A DNA stretch of 64,000 bases from Prochlorococcus sp. AG-442-N17 (GCA_003212375.1 QCPY01000005.1:1-64000), one strand, 5' to 3'. Shown: positions 30,348 to 40,279, numbered from the stretch's first letter. Numbers and translations are program-made. Notes: a model not told the origin generated them from the letters alone.

Positions 30348-30548
30348 TTAATATGAAGAATGAGGCTTAGTCTCTAATTCTTCTAATGCTTTTTTTAAAT
30401 TTATAAGTTCATTATTATTATTGATTATTTCTTCGAATTTTTTCTGGGGCATTTTTAATTTAATACTTCTTTTAAGAATTTCTTTTTCTAATCTTTTTTT
30501 ATAGGAAGAGACAAGTTGTTTTGATAAATTTAATTCTTCTTTATCCAA
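30348..30548 (-). CDS. Small helical hypothetical protein
   Basis: A 66-residue lysine- and glutamate-rich ORF with a likely long alpha helix (LSKQLVSSYKKRLEKE, then NELINLKKALEELE). No domain is recognised. It stands alone 37 bases upstream of the helicase gene in the same direction, with an ATG start, and could be translated together with it. Coding capacity is supported only by composition and placement. Confidence 0.5.
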   Translation of the reverse strand: MDKEELNLSKQLVSSYKKRLEKEILKRSIKLKMPQKKFEEIINNNNELINLKKALEELETKPHSSY

Positions 30549-30692
30549 AATATTTAAGGAATTACAATCTCATCTTAGCGAAAAAAATTTTTTATTTACA
30601 GTATTTTAAATTTCACTTTAAAATTAAATTTTTTAATTTTCTCTGATCTATTATAGATAAATTGAAATTTTAAGTTTTTATAGTTTTCAAAA

Positions 30693-31217
30693 ATGTCAGC
30701 CTCAAATAATCAAATGTTATCAACTGATAGAGAATTAAAAAATATAAGAAATAAAGATTTTGAATCTATACAACAATTTATAAATACTGCTAACTCAAGA
30801 TTAGATGCAATAAATTCAATAACTAATAATTCTCACGCAATAGCTGCTGATGCTGTTACTGCAATGATTTGTGAAAATCATGATTCAGTGAATTCTGAAA
30901 TATCTTTAGATACAACAAATAAAATGTCTGTTTGTCTTAGAGATGGAGAAATAATTTTAAGGATTGTTACTTACCTTTTAGTTTCCGATGATGAAACAGT
31001 TTTATCTAAAAGTTGTTTAAAGGACCTTAAAAATACTTATTTAGCACTTGGTGTACCTCTAAAAAATGCAATTCGAATTATTGAACTTATGAGAGATGCA
31101 ACGATTTCTGACTTAAAATCCACTGTAAAAGTCATGTCAGGAGAAAAAGGATTCCTCCCTGATCTAATTTCAAATACAGAGTTTCAATTTGAAAGAATAA
31201 TCAATCTTTTACAATAG
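30693..31217 (+). CDS. cpeB: Degenerate phycoerythrin beta subunit
   Basis: A 174-residue phycobiliprotein. The hallmark [10 protein letters not shown] and [12 protein letters not shown] identify a beta phycoerythrin. Two bilin-site cysteines remain, Cys60 and Cys81 (equivalents of Cys61 and Cys82). The Cys50 partner is replaced in NNSHAIAAD, and the Cys159/165 loop is gone ([10 protein letters not shown]). High-light Prochlorococcus keep only this beta gene, without an alpha partner or linker, and its product probably acts as a sensor or residual pigment rather than an antenna. It overlaps the convergent cpeS gene by 17 bases. Confidence 0.9.
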   Translation: MSASNNQMLSTDRELKNIRNKDFESIQQFINTANSRLDAINSITNNSHAIAADAVTAMICENHDSVNSEISLDTTNKMSVCLRDGEIILRIVTYLLVSDDETVLSKSCLKDLKNTYLALGVPLKNAIRIIELMRDATISDLKSTVKVMSGEKGFLPDLISNTEFQFERIINLLQ

Positions 31218-31752
31218 ATATATTTCTTATTTCTGATGTGTGTGATGTTTGTATGACAGAATTGTTTTCTTGATTTCTAGTCACTGAATATCTAGATCTT
31301 ATGTGAGTTGATAAAAAACATATTCTCTCTTCAGAAATTGTTGAACTGTAAACAGTTTTTATATTTAAGTTTTCATTATCATCAATAAAATATTCTGATG
31401 ATGAAATCTGGGATTCAGTATACCCTTTATTACGTAAAACAATTCCTCTATTTTTATCCTTTTGTAAAAATAATAATATAGTTTTATCTGCTTCAATTTT
31501 TTGATCCTTATCCCAATCGCTCAAAGCCTGCCAACTTATTGTTATTGCAATAACAGAAGGTTGAGAGCTTAAATTATATTTTTCTAAAAGTTCCACTACA
31601 TTTTTATTTTTTATTTCTAACTCTTTTATTACTATTTTACTAGTTGAATTTTCGACTTCTTGAAAAGCTAGAGAGTGAGTGCTTCTTAAAGATTTCCACT
31701 CCCCTAAACTTTTTTGAATAAATTGATTAATTGTTATTAGATTCTTCGTCAA
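31201..31752 (-). CDS. cpeS: CpeS/CpcS-type phycobiliprotein bilin lyase
   Basis: A 183-residue lipocalin-fold lyase that attaches bilins to Cys82-type sites. Recognisable parts are [18 protein letters not shown] near the N-terminus, [15 protein letters not shown], and [12 protein letters not shown]. It ends inside cpeB on the other strand, tying lyase and substrate genes together. No ATG precedes the conserved region; the likely start is TTG at 31752, inside the tail of the 59-residue ORF, so translation is probably coupled. Confidence 0.85.
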   Translation of the reverse strand: MTKNLITINQFIQKSLGEWKSLRSTHSLAFQEVENSTSKIVIKELEIKNKNVVELLEKYNLSSQPSVIAITISWQALSDWDKDQKIEADKTILLFLQKDKNRGIVLRNKGYTESQISSSEYFIDDNENLNIKTVYSSTISEERICFLSTHIRSRYSVTRNQENNSVIQTSHTSEIRNISIVKD

Positions 31753-31906
31753 GTTTATCTTCTACTGAATGATTGGTAGCTTTTTGAATCATCTTTATCA
31801 TTGAATCTACCATCAATCTTTTTGCAGAAGTCACTTTTATTCCAGAAGGTGTAGTTGATATTTGTTCTCCAGGACGATTATATGATGTTGGTCTAAAAGG
31901 AGTCAT
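31727..31906 (-). CDS. Small protein ORF overlapping cpeS
   Basis: A 59-residue ORF directly upstream of cpeS, ATG at 31906, ending at 31727 so that its last 26 bases overlap the start of cpeS in another frame. The product begins [17 protein letters not shown] and has a helical middle ([17 protein letters not shown]) and an acidic end. I do not recognise it. Its position suggests it belongs to the phycoerythrin module and that cpeS is translated by reinitiation from it. Confidence 0.65.
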   Translation of the reverse strand: MTPFRPTSYNRPGEQISTTPSGIKVTSAKRLMVDSMIKMIQKATNHSVEDKLDEESNNN

Positions 31907-32009
31907 CTAAAAAATTTTAAAAATCAACAGAATTATATTCTTACATGAATAGTCATTTTTAAGGTTGTTTTTTGCAAAAATGTTATATCTTTTCTGGACA
32001 GTCTAAGAT

Positions 32010-32660
32010 TTATCTATTCTTTCGTTTATTTTGAAATTTTTTTTTTGCTAAACCTGAAATAGTTGCCAAAGCAAACATACCCAATAGAGCAATTCCTAGA
32101 AATAAACCTGCTCCCTGACTGACTCCTGCTCCAACAGCGACAAGAATAGAATCACTAATTAGAAGGCTAATTAATAATGCTGGAGAGAATATTTTCCACC
32201 GAGTACCGCCAATCCCTATGGCATAGCTAAGAAAATCAAAAAGACCAGTCATAAGAAGACCTGTCATAAGAAAGAAATTTTCCTCTAATTGGTTTTGATT
32301 AAAACTCTCAATTCTTTTCATTGCTTTTGAACCTACTAAACTACGCACAGGACCACGGCCGAAATATCTTGCTATGAAGAAAGCTGCTTGGCAGAAAACA
32401 ATATCAGAAAAGACAATTGTTATGTAACCTTTTTGGAATCCTAATAATGAGCCGGCCAGAAGAGAATACGCTGAACTTGGTAAAGCAGGCAAAATTATGC
32501 TTACTCCTCTTAGAACAAATATTCCAAAAGGTGCCCATATTCCCATGCTCTTTACCTTATACCTGAGGGGTTCTATGCCATAATTTTGTATGAAATAAAT
32601 CAATACAATGAATGTTGTTATAAAAAAAATTATTGTAAGGAATTTTTTGATTTTATTCAT
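32010..32660 (-). CDS. TVP38/TMEM64 (DedA-like) membrane protein
   Basis: A 216-residue membrane protein with about five hydrophobic segments and a SNARE-associated (VTT) domain: FVLRGVSIILPALPSSAYSLLAGSLLG and FFIARYFGRGPVRSLVG. Family members are involved in lipid scrambling or membrane homeostasis; the substrate is unknown. ATG at 32660 is preferred to an outer TTG at 32696 because the core starts with the first membrane helix. It is isolated and divergent from the gene at 32878. Confidence 0.75.
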   Translation of the reverse strand: MNKIKKFLTIIFFITTFIVLIYFIQNYGIEPLRYKVKSMGIWAPFGIFVLRGVSIILPALPSSAYSLLAGSLLGFQKGYITIVFSDIVFCQAAFFIARYFGRGPVRSLVGSKAMKRIESFNQNQLEENFFLMTGLLMTGLFDFLSYAIGIGGTRWKIFSPALLISLLISDSILVAVGAGVSQGAGLFLGIALLGMFALATISGLAKKKFQNKRKNR

Positions 32661-32877
32661 TATTTGCCTGAAAATTTTTTGAAAAGAAACTTTCAAATTT
32701 AATAATTGATTCTATCTATAATAGAAATACTAATCAATAAAATTTTTTACAAAGTTTTTAATCTTATGGTTTTACTCCTTAATCTTGAATTTGAGAGAGA
32801 ATTATTATAACTTCTGAATCAAAATTGAAACTAATAAGATATGAATTAAATTTAAAATTTTAATTATTTAATTTCAA

Positions 32878-33312
32878 ATGTTAGAAAATATTATTACTCA
32901 ACTCAAGAATAAATTTTCATCAATACATGATTTAATTATCTCGTTTTGGGTTATTTTTATAATTTTTTCTTTTTTTATTGCATTAAATCAATCATATGCC
33001 TTGTCTCATGAGTGGGTTGGAGGCCCAATTAGTGAATATGGCGAACAATTATGGGATAGAAAAAGCATAAAAAGGAATAAAGATGGTTCTGTGAGAGTAT
33101 TGAGCAAGTTTATTCCAAAAACTAAAAGTGAAATAACACAAGATATTCTTTATACAATGGATATAAATTGTTTTGAGAAATCCTTTAGAGATGTTGATGT
33201 TTTCATTGATGAGCAAAATAGTCATTTTAATAATCTTGCTGATTGGCAAGAACCGAATGGAGACCAACTAATTTTGGGTGTAATAGGTCAAGTTTGCAGA
33301 GTTGAAAACTAA
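32878..33312 (+). CDS. Exported hypothetical protein, adhesin E-like pattern
   Basis: A 144-residue protein with an N-terminal hydrophobic stretch (about residues 18-40) that could be a signal or anchor. The remainder is soluble: LWDRKSIKRNKDGSVRV, then ILYTMDINCFEKSFRDV and ILGVIGQVC near the end. The spacing of the two cysteines and the DINC motif resemble surface-adhesin protein E-like domains seen in other bacteria, but the match is only from memory and weak. No function is assigned. It is flanked by noncoding AT-rich DNA. Confidence 0.6.
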   Translation: MLENIITQLKNKFSSIHDLIISFWVIFIIFSFFIALNQSYALSHEWVGGPISEYGEQLWDRKSIKRNKDGSVRVLSKFIPKTKSEITQDILYTMDINCFEKSFRDVDVFIDEQNSHFNNLADWQEPNGDQLILGVIGQVCRVEN

Positions 33313-33461
33313 TTTATGAATATTAATTAAAACACCTTTCTAGGAAATTTTTAAAAGTTCTAAGCCCCAGATTTGAATGATGTGCTGGTAGGTACTTGTT
33401 TAGTAGAAATCTTATTTAACTTAGTTGAATTAATTAAATTTATTACTCCCATACCTCTTTA

Positions 33462-33496
33462 AAAATAAAAAACCGTTCATAGAACGGGTTTAAAGG
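33462..33496 (-). terminator. Rho-independent terminator downstream of tRNA-Phe
   Basis: Read on the minus strand just after the tRNA, a hairpin with arms AACCCGTTC and GAACGGTT, a three-base loop TAT and one bulged C is followed by a T-rich run. It sits 1-35 bases past the tRNA 3' end, the expected place for a tRNA transcript terminator. Confidence 0.75.
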
Positions 33497-33569
33497 TGCC
33501 AGGACCCAGATTTGAACTGGGGACACGGCGATTTTCAGTCGCCTGCTCTACCAACTGAGCTATCCCGGC
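33497..33569 (-). tRNA. tRNA-Phe(GAA)
   Basis: The minus strand folds as a 73-base cloverleaf: acceptor GCCGGGA paired with TCCTGGC (one G-T pair), discriminator A, anticodon loop CTGAAAA with anticodon GAA, and T-arm CCCCAG-TTCAAAT-CTGGGT. The CCA tail is not encoded. Transcription probably ends at the hairpin just downstream. Confidence 0.95.
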
Positions 33570-33661
33570 TTTCCCTTATATACTCTAAATTAAGATGTGT
33601 AGTTTGTGAAACTCCTTTCATTAAATTTTTATATCTTGATCAAAGATTTAACGAAGTAAAT

Positions 33662-34894
33662 CTATTTTTTTGCATTTTTTGCTAATAAGGCAGTCCCAAA
33701 TGAAGTGGTTTTTTTACATGACACTATTGGGATATTAATAATCCCTTCTCTTATAGCTCTCCACTGAGGATTTTTTGAACCTCCACCAGTTGTAACGATC
33801 CGTTTCGGAAGTGAACCTGTTAGTTCACATAGTTTTTCCCAACCTCGTAATTCGATTCTTGCTAAGCCCTCGAATAATGCATGTAAATAAAGGGAGTCGC
33901 TTACAGGTCTTGGGTTAAGGATTGGCTCTAAAAAAGGATTATTAATAGGAAATCTTTCACCCCTACTATTTAGTGGTAAAAGATTTAAAGAAGTTTTTTT
34001 TGATGTATTAATTTGTCTGCTAAGTTCTTTTATTTCTAAATCAGAAAAAAATTGAGATAGAATCCCACAACCAGCGTTTGATGCTCCTCCGCATATCCAT
34101 TCTCCACTTACTCGATGGGTAGTAATTCCCTTTTCTCTAATTGGGCAATCATTAAATTTTTTAACAACCATTGTGGTGCCTAAAACTGTTAGGCCTTCTT
34201 CTTTATCTAATCCAGCAGCTAAGAAAGCTGCATTTGAATCAGTTGTACCTGAGATTAATTGTAATTTCTTGTTTAATTTGAATCTATCTGCTACGCCATT
34301 ATCGATTCTACCCATTATTTTTCCACTTTTAATTATAAGAGGTAAGCATTTTTGCCATGAATTATTGAGATAACTTTTTGGCCAAGATTCTTTTATTAGA
34401 TCCCAACCAAGTTTGATATTATTGCCTTCTTCTCCATATTTCCAATCTTTCAAAAACCAGCCAGTTATCCAATCGGATTGATGTCTTAAAAGAATATTTT
34501 CACCATATTTATCTATTAGTCTTAATGCTTTCGCAAGGCTGCTGTATGGAGTTTGTAAATGAGCTTCTTCAATAGTGATGGATTCAATGAAGATTTTATT
34601 TTCATTACATGCTTGATAATAAGGTATTGCTTCTCCTTTAGGTGTCCCTTTTAAAGTACATGCTGTTAAAGTTCCAGAGGTACCAGAGATTGCCAAATTC
34701 ACAATATTGCTTTTTATTTCAGTAGGTAAATTATCTAGAAGATGTTCACATGAATTAATCCATGAATTTGGATTTTTAAAGCCGTATTTATAGTTGACTA
34801 AATTTGAATATTTTAATTCTTTATTTGAATTAATTATGGATATTCTTGCACCACTAGTTCCAAAATCTAACCCCCCAAATAAATCATCTGGCAT
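33662..34894 (-). CDS. FGGY-family carbohydrate kinase, D-ribulokinase-like
   Basis: A 410-residue kinase with the FGGY ATPase opening GLDFGTSGARISII and a GTTDSNAAFLAAGLD segment before the ATP domain; the C-terminal RIVTTGGGSKNPQWRAI is the family's adenosine motif. The closest known cyanobacterial and plant group is D-ribulose kinase (AtXK1-like), which phosphorylates ribulose; substrate is inferred. The start is the ATG at 34894, which shares one base with the stop of metK (TAATG), so translation is coupled. A longer in-frame ORF reaching into metK is not the true start. Confidence 0.8.
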   Translation of the reverse strand: MPDDLFGGLDFGTSGARISIINSNKELKYSNLVNYKYGFKNPNSWINSCEHLLDNLPTEIKSNIVNLAISGTSGTLTACTLKGTPKGEAIPYYQACNENKIFIESITIEEAHLQTPYSSLAKALRLIDKYGENILLRHQSDWITGWFLKDWKYGEEGNNIKLGWDLIKESWPKSYLNNSWQKCLPLIIKSGKIMGRIDNGVADRFKLNKKLQLISGTTDSNAAFLAAGLDKEEGLTVLGTTMVVKKFNDCPIREKGITTHRVSGEWICGGASNAGCGILSQFFSDLEIKELSRQINTSKKTSLNLLPLNSRGERFPINNPFLEPILNPRPVSDSLYLHALFEGLARIELRGWEKLCELTGSLPKRIVTTGGGSKNPQWRAIREGIINIPIVSCKKTTSFGTALLAKNAKK

Positions 34895-36141
34895 TAATGT
34901 TTTAAAAAGTTTTTTGATTCCTCTAATAATTGGGCTGCTTTTTTTTCTACAACTTCCCAAGGAAGGTTAAGATCGTTTCTTCCAAAATGTCCATAGGAAG
35001 CTGTCTTTCTGAAAAATTCCCCACCCATTTTTTTTGGTAAATTTCTTAAATCAAATTCTTTTATTATTGCGGCAGGCCTTAAATCAAAATTGTTTTTAAT
35101 TAGTTCTTGCAAAATATCTTGAGAAAGTACAGCAGTGCCAAAAGTGTCAATAAGAATTGAAATTGGTTTGGCAACGCCAATAGCATAACTTAATTGCACT
35201 TCTGCCTTTTTTGCTAATTTTGCTTTAACAATACTTTTAGCTACAAAACGAGCTGCATAAGCAGCTGATCTATCCACTTTAGTAGGATCTTTTCCTGAGA
35301 ATGCACCACCTCCATGTCTCGCATATCCACCATAAGTATCAACAATTATTTTTCTGCCAGTAAGTCCTGCGTCGCCTTGAGGTCCTCCTACTACAAATTT
35401 ACCTGTTGGGTTTACAAGGAATCTAGTCTTTTGCCTGTTTGGTTTGATTTCTAGATCTTCTGTAACTGGTAAAACAACATTGATCCATAAATCTTCTGTT
35501 ATCTTTTGACGAATTTCTTCCTCATTTGTAATACCATCGATTTCAGCCGTGTGTTGAGTTGAAATTAAGATGGTGTTTATTGAAACTGGAACACCTTTTT
35601 TATAATCAATACTTACTTGAGTCTTGCCATCAGGTAGGAGATATTCAAGCACTTTTTCATGTCTCACTTTGGCAAGCTGCCTTGCTAATCTATGAGCTAA
35701 GCTAATTGGTAATGGCATTAATTCAGGCGTTTCATCGCATGCATAACCAAACATAATTCCTTGGTCACCAGCCCCAGTATTATTTTCTAAATCCTCGTTT
35801 ACATCATCTGCTTCATTTACTCCTTGGGAAATATCAGGTGATTGCTCATCAAGAGCTACTAAAACAGCACAGCTATTTGAATCAAAACCTCCAGCTTTTG
35901 AACCTTCGTATCCAATTTCTTTAATTACATTTCTAACTAGTTTTATATAATCAAGCTTTGCTCTAGAGGTTATTTCACCTGTAACTAAACAAAGACCAGT
36001 GTTAACTACTGTTTCGCAGGCTACCCTGCTTTCTGGATCTTCGGTCAATAAAGCATCCAAAACCGCATCACTTATTTGATCACATATCTTGTCAGGATGA
36101 CCTTCAGTTACAGATTCAGAAGTAAAGATAAAGTCACTCAT
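34894..36141 (-). CDS. metK: S-adenosylmethionine synthetase
   Basis: A 415-residue enzyme making S-adenosylmethionine from ATP and methionine. Diagnostic parts are [32 protein letters not shown], and [22 protein letters not shown]; length is standard. It supplies methyl groups, including for chlorophyll synthesis. Its final base overlaps the start codon of the kinase gene. No SAM riboswitch-like structure was seen in the 125-base gap to the S1 gene, though no folding program was used. Confidence 0.97.
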   Translation of the reverse strand: MSDFIFTSESVTEGHPDKICDQISDAVLDALLTEDPESRVACETVVNTGLCLVTGEITSRAKLDYIKLVRNVIKEIGYEGSKAGGFDSNSCAVLVALDEQSPDISQGVNEADDVNEDLENNTGAGDQGIMFGYACDETPELMPLPISLAHRLARQLAKVRHEKVLEYLLPDGKTQVSIDYKKGVPVSINTILISTQHTAEIDGITNEEEIRQKITEDLWINVVLPVTEDLEIKPNRQKTRFLVNPTGKFVVGGPQGDAGLTGRKIIVDTYGGYARHGGGAFSGKDPTKVDRSAAYAARFVAKSIVKAKLAKKAEVQLSYAIGVAKPISILIDTFGTAVLSQDILQELIKNNFDLRPAAIIKEFDLRNLPKKMGGEFFRKTASYGHFGRNDLNLPWEVVEKKAAQLLEESKNFLKH

Positions 36142-36266
36142 TTATAACTCTTAAGTATTTCTTTTAATCCTAAATTAAATAGTAAAAATAAATCAATAGT
36201 TATTAAGTTGAAATTAGATTAAATATTTGCAACTATGTTTTTTGACAAGCAGAACTTTAAAACAGT

Positions 36267-37358
36267 TTATTCACTTTCTATATTCTCTGTAGCTTTATCT
36301 TCATTCTCATCAGTTTGTTCAAGTAACATTTGTTTATATTTTGCAGCCATCTCTTCAGCTTTATCAAAAACCTTTTGAGGATCTGTTAACATATCACCCG
36401 GTTCAGGTTCTAGAGCTTTTGTGGATAAAGATATTCTACCTCTCTCTGAATCTAAATCTATTATCATTACTTTCATTTGATCATTTACGTTCAAAATATT
36501 ATGTGGGGTTTCAATATGCTCATGACTGATTTCAGATATATGTAATAAACCACTAACACCCCCTATATCAATAAAAGCCCCATAAGGTTTTATTCCTTTT
36601 ACATTACCTACAACAACTTCACCAACTTCAAGTCTATTCATTTTTTTCTCAACTAAAGCCCTTCGATGACTTAAAACTAATCTGTTTCTTTCTTCATCTA
36701 CTTCCAGAAATTTTAAAGGTAAATATTCCCCTTCTAAATCTTCTTTTATTTTTCGGGCACTGATATGAGACCCAGGGATAAATCCTCTCAACCCCTCTAC
36801 TCTAACTAGAGCCCCACCTCTGTTTGTTGCAAAAACCTCAGAATATATTGTGGCATCCTCCTTTTGTAGTTGTCTTACCCTTTCCCATGCTCTTTGATAT
36901 TCTATTCTCCTAATTGATAATGCTAATTGTCCATCTTCATTTTCCTCACTCATTATAAAAAATTCTCTACTTTCAGAAGGCTGCAAAACATCGCTTAATC
37001 CTTCAACTCTATTAATTGATACTTCTTGCATAGGCATAAAAGCGGCAGTTTTAGCACCAATATCTATCATTGCTCCTTTAGGTTCTAATGCGAACACTGT
37101 GCCTTTTACAAGATCGCCAGGTTTAAAATTGTAATCATATTTTCCTAATAATGATGCAAAATCTTCTTGAGTAAATCCGGCACTATCTAAATCACCGCTT
37201 CTTCTACTGGAAGAAGAATCTGCAGAGGGAATATCTTTGGTGTCAAATGATAAATCTTCCTCTTTTAGAGTTTCTGAAGTATTTTCTTCTACAGTTGAGT
37301 TTTCAATTTCTTTTTCGTCTGAAATTTCTTGTACGGTTTGGGAAGAATTTTCGATCAT
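36267..37358 (-). CDS. rpsA: 30S ribosomal protein S1 homologue
   Basis: A 363-residue protein with an acidic N-terminal region rich in Ser, Glu and Asp (residues 1-70) and three S1 domains, at roughly residues 77-150, 165-235 and 250-320. The first begins KPGDLVKGTVFALEPKGAMIDIG and the third GNVKGIKPYGAFIDIGG. Cyanobacterial S1 has fewer domains than E. coli's six. It binds mRNA on the ribosome, important where Shine-Dalgarno sites are weak. It is in the same direction as nrdR and metK. Confidence 0.9.
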   Translation of the reverse strand: MIENSSQTVQEISDEKEIENSTVEENTSETLKEEDLSFDTKDIPSADSSSSRRSGDLDSAGFTQEDFASLLGKYDYNFKPGDLVKGTVFALEPKGAMIDIGAKTAAFMPMQEVSINRVEGLSDVLQPSESREFFIMSEENEDGQLALSIRRIEYQRAWERVRQLQKEDATIYSEVFATNRGGALVRVEGLRGFIPGSHISARKIKEDLEGEYLPLKFLEVDEERNRLVLSHRRALVEKKMNRLEVGEVVVGNVKGIKPYGAFIDIGGVSGLLHISEISHEHIETPHNILNVNDQMKVMIIDLDSERGRISLSTKALEPEPGDMLTDPQKVFDKAEEMAAKYKQMLLEQTDENEDKATENIESE

Positions 37359-37465
37359 GTGTTAAAACGCAGAATACCTTAGGTATTTAGAGAGGATTGC
37401 TTTTGGCCTGCAAACTAAAGAGCAATATAATTGTATCTAATATTCTACACTTTAATACGCTGAAT

Positions 37466-37945
37466 TTATAAAATTGAAGCTAATTCATTTTTTGAGGTGC
37501 CTTTAAGAGATTCGAGTGTGGAAACAAAATCTTTTACCCCATTAAACTTTCTGTAGACTGAAGCATATCTTATATAAGCAACTTCATTTTCTTTTCTTAA
37601 GCCTTTAAGAATCAATTCTCCTATTTGAGAAGTTTTAATATCTCTATTCGAGTCTTGTATTATTTGCGATTCAATTGCATCAACAAAATCAACAATTGCT
37701 TCTCTAGAAAATGTTGTTTTTTCACATGCTCTAGAAATTCCAGTAACTAATTTATCTTTATTGAATAATTCTCTGCTCCCATCTTTTTTAATGACAGAAA
37801 TTGGCATTGTCTCAACCCTTTCATAAGTGGTAAATCTAAAGCTGCAATTTAAACACTCTCTTCTTCTTCTTACACTTTTTCCAGTATCAGCAGATCTTGA
37901 TTCTAAAACTCTGCTATCTGTGTTTTGACAGGTCGGACACTGCAT
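37466..37945 (-). CDS. nrdR: Ribonucleotide reductase transcriptional repressor NrdR
   Basis: A 159-residue regulator with an N-terminal zinc ribbon, two CxxC pairs in [15 protein letters not shown] and [13 protein letters not shown], and a C-terminal ATP-cone domain. It represses ribonucleotide reductase genes when dATP is high. The length is typical. It lies between psbT and rpsA. It has no known target site in this window. Confidence 0.93.
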   Translation of the reverse strand: MQCPTCQNTDSRVLESRSADTGKSVRRRRECLNCSFRFTTYERVETMPISVIKKDGSRELFNKDKLVTGISRACEKTTFSREAIVDFVDAIESQIIQDSNRDIKTSQIGELILKGLRKENEVAYIRYASVYRKFNGVKDFVSTLESLKGTSKNELASIL

Positions 37946-38007
37946 ATAGTGATTTAAAAGAATCTTTACCCTAATTTTAGATTAATATCTCGATTATGAA
38001 AAGTATT

Positions 38008-38044
38008 AAAAAAAATCCCTCCATATAGTTAGAAGGGATTTTTT
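38008..38044 (-). terminator. Rho-independent terminator of psbB-psbT
   Basis: An A-run, the stem AATCCCT/AGGGATT with an 11-13 base loop, and a T-run lie 4 bases past the psbT stop and 63 bases before the nrdR start. Read on either strand there is a stem followed by T residues, so it could work in both directions, but the position fits the end of the psb transcript. Confidence 0.8.
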
Positions 38045-38047
38045 ACT

Positions 38048-38146
38048 TTATTTTCTATCGAATTTAGGAGGATCTCTAAAAGCGACTGCAAAAAATAGAG
38101 TAACAACTGCGAGAGTTAAAATAAGGACGTAAGCAAAAGCTTCCAT
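38048..38146 (-). CDS. psbT: Photosystem II protein T
   Basis: A 32-residue single-helix PSII subunit, [20 protein letters not shown] then RDPPKFDRK. It is too short for common ORF cutoffs but matches PsbT in every part. It follows psbB by 23 bases, the conserved psbB-psbT order, and helps the PSII dimer interface and recovery from photodamage. Confidence 0.96.
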   Translation of the reverse strand: MEAFAYVLILTLAVVTLFFAVAFRDPPKFDRK

Positions 38147-38169
38147 GAGAAATAATAATAAAGTTTAAT

Positions 38170-39693
38170 TTAAACCCTTCCAGGGATTCTTCTAGTAGTT
38201 TCGTCACCAAGTTTCTTAAAGAGACCAAACTCAACTTGATCTCCTATCTCGGCATCAATTCCAGCAAAAGAGTCTCTGTAAAGAGTTCTTGAGGCATGCC
38301 ACCAATGCCCAAATAGGAATAATAATCCAAAACATAAATGTGCATAAGTAAACCAAGCCCTTGGAGAACTTCGGAATACACCATCGGATTTATAAGTTTC
38401 TCTATCAAACTTAAAGGCTTCACCGAGTTGCGCTTTCCTAGCTAATCTTTTAACTACAGCTGGATCTGTGAATGTTTGACCATTGAGATCTCCACCATAA
38501 ATAGTAGCTGTGATGCCAGTTTGCTCAAATGAATACTTTGCTTCAGCTCTTCTAAATGGGATATCTGCCCTGACATTTCCTTCTTTATCTTCCAAAATGA
38601 CTGGGAAGTTCTCAAAGAAGTTTGGAATTCTTCTGACTTCCAATTCATTACCTTCTTTGTCTTGGAAGGAAATATGACCTTGCCAACCGGTAGGTAAACC
38701 ATCTCCATTTACAAGTGCTCCAACCCTAAATAATCCTCCTTTAGCAGGACTATTGCCCACATAGTCATAAAATGCAAGTTTTTCTGGAATTGATGCATAT
38801 GCTTCTTCTTTAGTGGCACCATTATCAATAGCAGCTTGTACCCTTCTATTTATTTCAGTTTTAAAGTATCCAGAATCCCATTGATATCTGGTAGGACCGA
38901 ATAATTCTACGGGGGTTGTGGCAGAGCCATACCACATTGTTCCGGCGACAACGAAAGATACAAATAGTACAGCTGCAAGTGCACTAGCTAATACTCCCTC
39001 CAAACTTCCAAGTTTTAGAGCTCTATAAAGCCTTTCACCGGGCCTGTTTGTTATATGAAATATTCCACCAATAATTCCAAGAAGGCCAGCAGCAATATGA
39101 TTTGCAACTATTCCTCCAGGGTTAAATGGATTAAAACCATCTGCTCCCCAAGAAGGAGAGACGGGCTCAACATGGCCGGTTAAACCATAAGGGTCTGAAA
39201 CCCAGATGCCAACATTAGCGCAATGAAAAGCACCGAATCCAAAGCAAGTAATTCCTGCTAATAAAAGATGAATACCAAAAATTCTTGGAAGATCAAGAGC
39301 AGGTTCTCCCGTTCTTTCGTCTTCCCATAAATCTAAATCCCAATATGTCCAATGCCAGATTGAAGCAAGCATTAAAAGTCCACTAAAAACAATGTGAGCT
39401 GCAGCAACACCTTCAAAGCTCCAGAATCCTGGATCAACTCCGGTAGCGCCTGTAATATCCCATCCGTTCCAACTACTTGTGATTCCTAGTCTTGCCATGA
39501 ATGGCATGACATACATTCCCTGTCTCCACATTGGATTTAAAACAGCGTCTGAAGGATCAAAAATGGCTAATTCATATAAAGCCATTGAACCGGCCCAGCC
39601 GGCTAATAATGCAGTATGCATGAGATGCACAGCGAGTAGACGACCGGGGTCGTTGATAACTACTGTGTGAACTCTATACCAAGGCAATCCCAT
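38170..39693 (-). CDS. psbB: Photosystem II CP47 chlorophyll apoprotein
   Basis: A 507-residue six-helix core antenna protein that binds (divinyl) chlorophyll a and passes energy to the PSII reaction centre. The N-terminus [20 protein letters not shown], the long lumenal loop between helices V and VI (about residues 260-450) and the C-terminal [18 protein letters not shown] are diagnostic. It is followed by psbT and divergent from a ferredoxin gene across about 220 bases. Confidence 0.99.
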   Translation of the reverse strand: MGLPWYRVHTVVINDPGRLLAVHLMHTALLAGWAGSMALYELAIFDPSDAVLNPMWRQGMYVMPFMARLGITSSWNGWDITGATGVDPGFWSFEGVAAAHIVFSGLLMLASIWHWTYWDLDLWEDERTGEPALDLPRIFGIHLLLAGITCFGFGAFHCANVGIWVSDPYGLTGHVEPVSPSWGADGFNPFNPGGIVANHIAAGLLGIIGGIFHITNRPGERLYRALKLGSLEGVLASALAAVLFVSFVVAGTMWYGSATTPVELFGPTRYQWDSGYFKTEINRRVQAAIDNGATKEEAYASIPEKLAFYDYVGNSPAKGGLFRVGALVNGDGLPTGWQGHISFQDKEGNELEVRRIPNFFENFPVILEDKEGNVRADIPFRRAEAKYSFEQTGITATIYGGDLNGQTFTDPAVVKRLARKAQLGEAFKFDRETYKSDGVFRSSPRAWFTYAHLCFGLLFLFGHWWHASRTLYRDSFAGIDAEIGDQVEFGLFKKLGDETTRRIPGRV

Positions 39694-39916
39694 CGGTTAA
39701 ATTCTTGTAACGATGCTGAATAAACAGCTAAACATCATGATAGTAAGGGTTTTTTGAGCTTTGAGAGAGTTTTGTAAATAAATTAATTTTCTTAGTAAAA
39801 CTGGATAGATAACTTTCTATCACTGGTGTTTCGGCGAATTTTTACCTAAAATATGTTAATATTTTGGTCACAATTCTCAAAGTAAAACGCCAAAATAGAT
39901 AAAAATTATAAAAAAA

Positions 39917-40279
39917 ATGACTACTATCAGATTTATCAGAGAAGGATTGGACATCCAATGCAAACCTGGCGAAAATTTAAGAGAGCTGGTAATAAAAGAG
40001 CAATTACAACTTTATGGACTTAAGGGTATTTTGGGCAATTGCGGTGGAGTAGGACAATGCAGTACTTGTTTTGTTTCAGTTGAAGGAGGAACAAATAATT
40101 CTCTTAGTCCCTTAACAGTAGTAGAGGAAGAAAAACTTAAAAATAGACCTGATAATTGGAGACTTGCATGTCAAACTCTTATTAAGTCATCTGCCATAAT
40201 ACTAACCAAACCACAATCACCTCCATCAAATTTAGAGGATTTGAAAAAATCTGCCAAAAACAAAAAATTACCTAGATAA
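39917..40279 (+). CDS. [2Fe-2S] plant-type ferredoxin-like protein
   Basis: A 120-residue ferredoxin. Cysteine ligands are Cys42, Cys48, Cys51 (NCGGVGQCSTC) and Cys85 (RLACQTL). The CX5CX2C spacing and polar C-terminal extension (SPPSNLEDLKKSAKNKK) differ from the standard PetF pattern CX4CX2C and suit a specialised ferredoxin used in a side pathway rather than the main PSI acceptor. It lies between psbB (divergent) and psbM. Its partner is not known. Confidence 0.88.
   Translation: MTTIRFIREGLDIQCKPGENLRELVIKEQLQLYGLKGILGNCGGVGQCSTCFVSVEGGTNNSLSPLTVVEEEKLKNRPDNWRLACQTLIKSSAIILTKPQSPPSNLEDLKKSAKNKKLPR

Noticed and set aside
34895-34960. Longer start for the FGGY kinase at 34960
   Set aside because: It would overlap the C-terminal end of metK out of frame, and the family's GLDFGTSGA motif lies close to the ATG at 34894.
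36142-36266. SAM or other riboswitch upstream of metK
   Set aside because: No matching conserved core was recognised by eye in the 125 bases; a covariance-model scan would decide.
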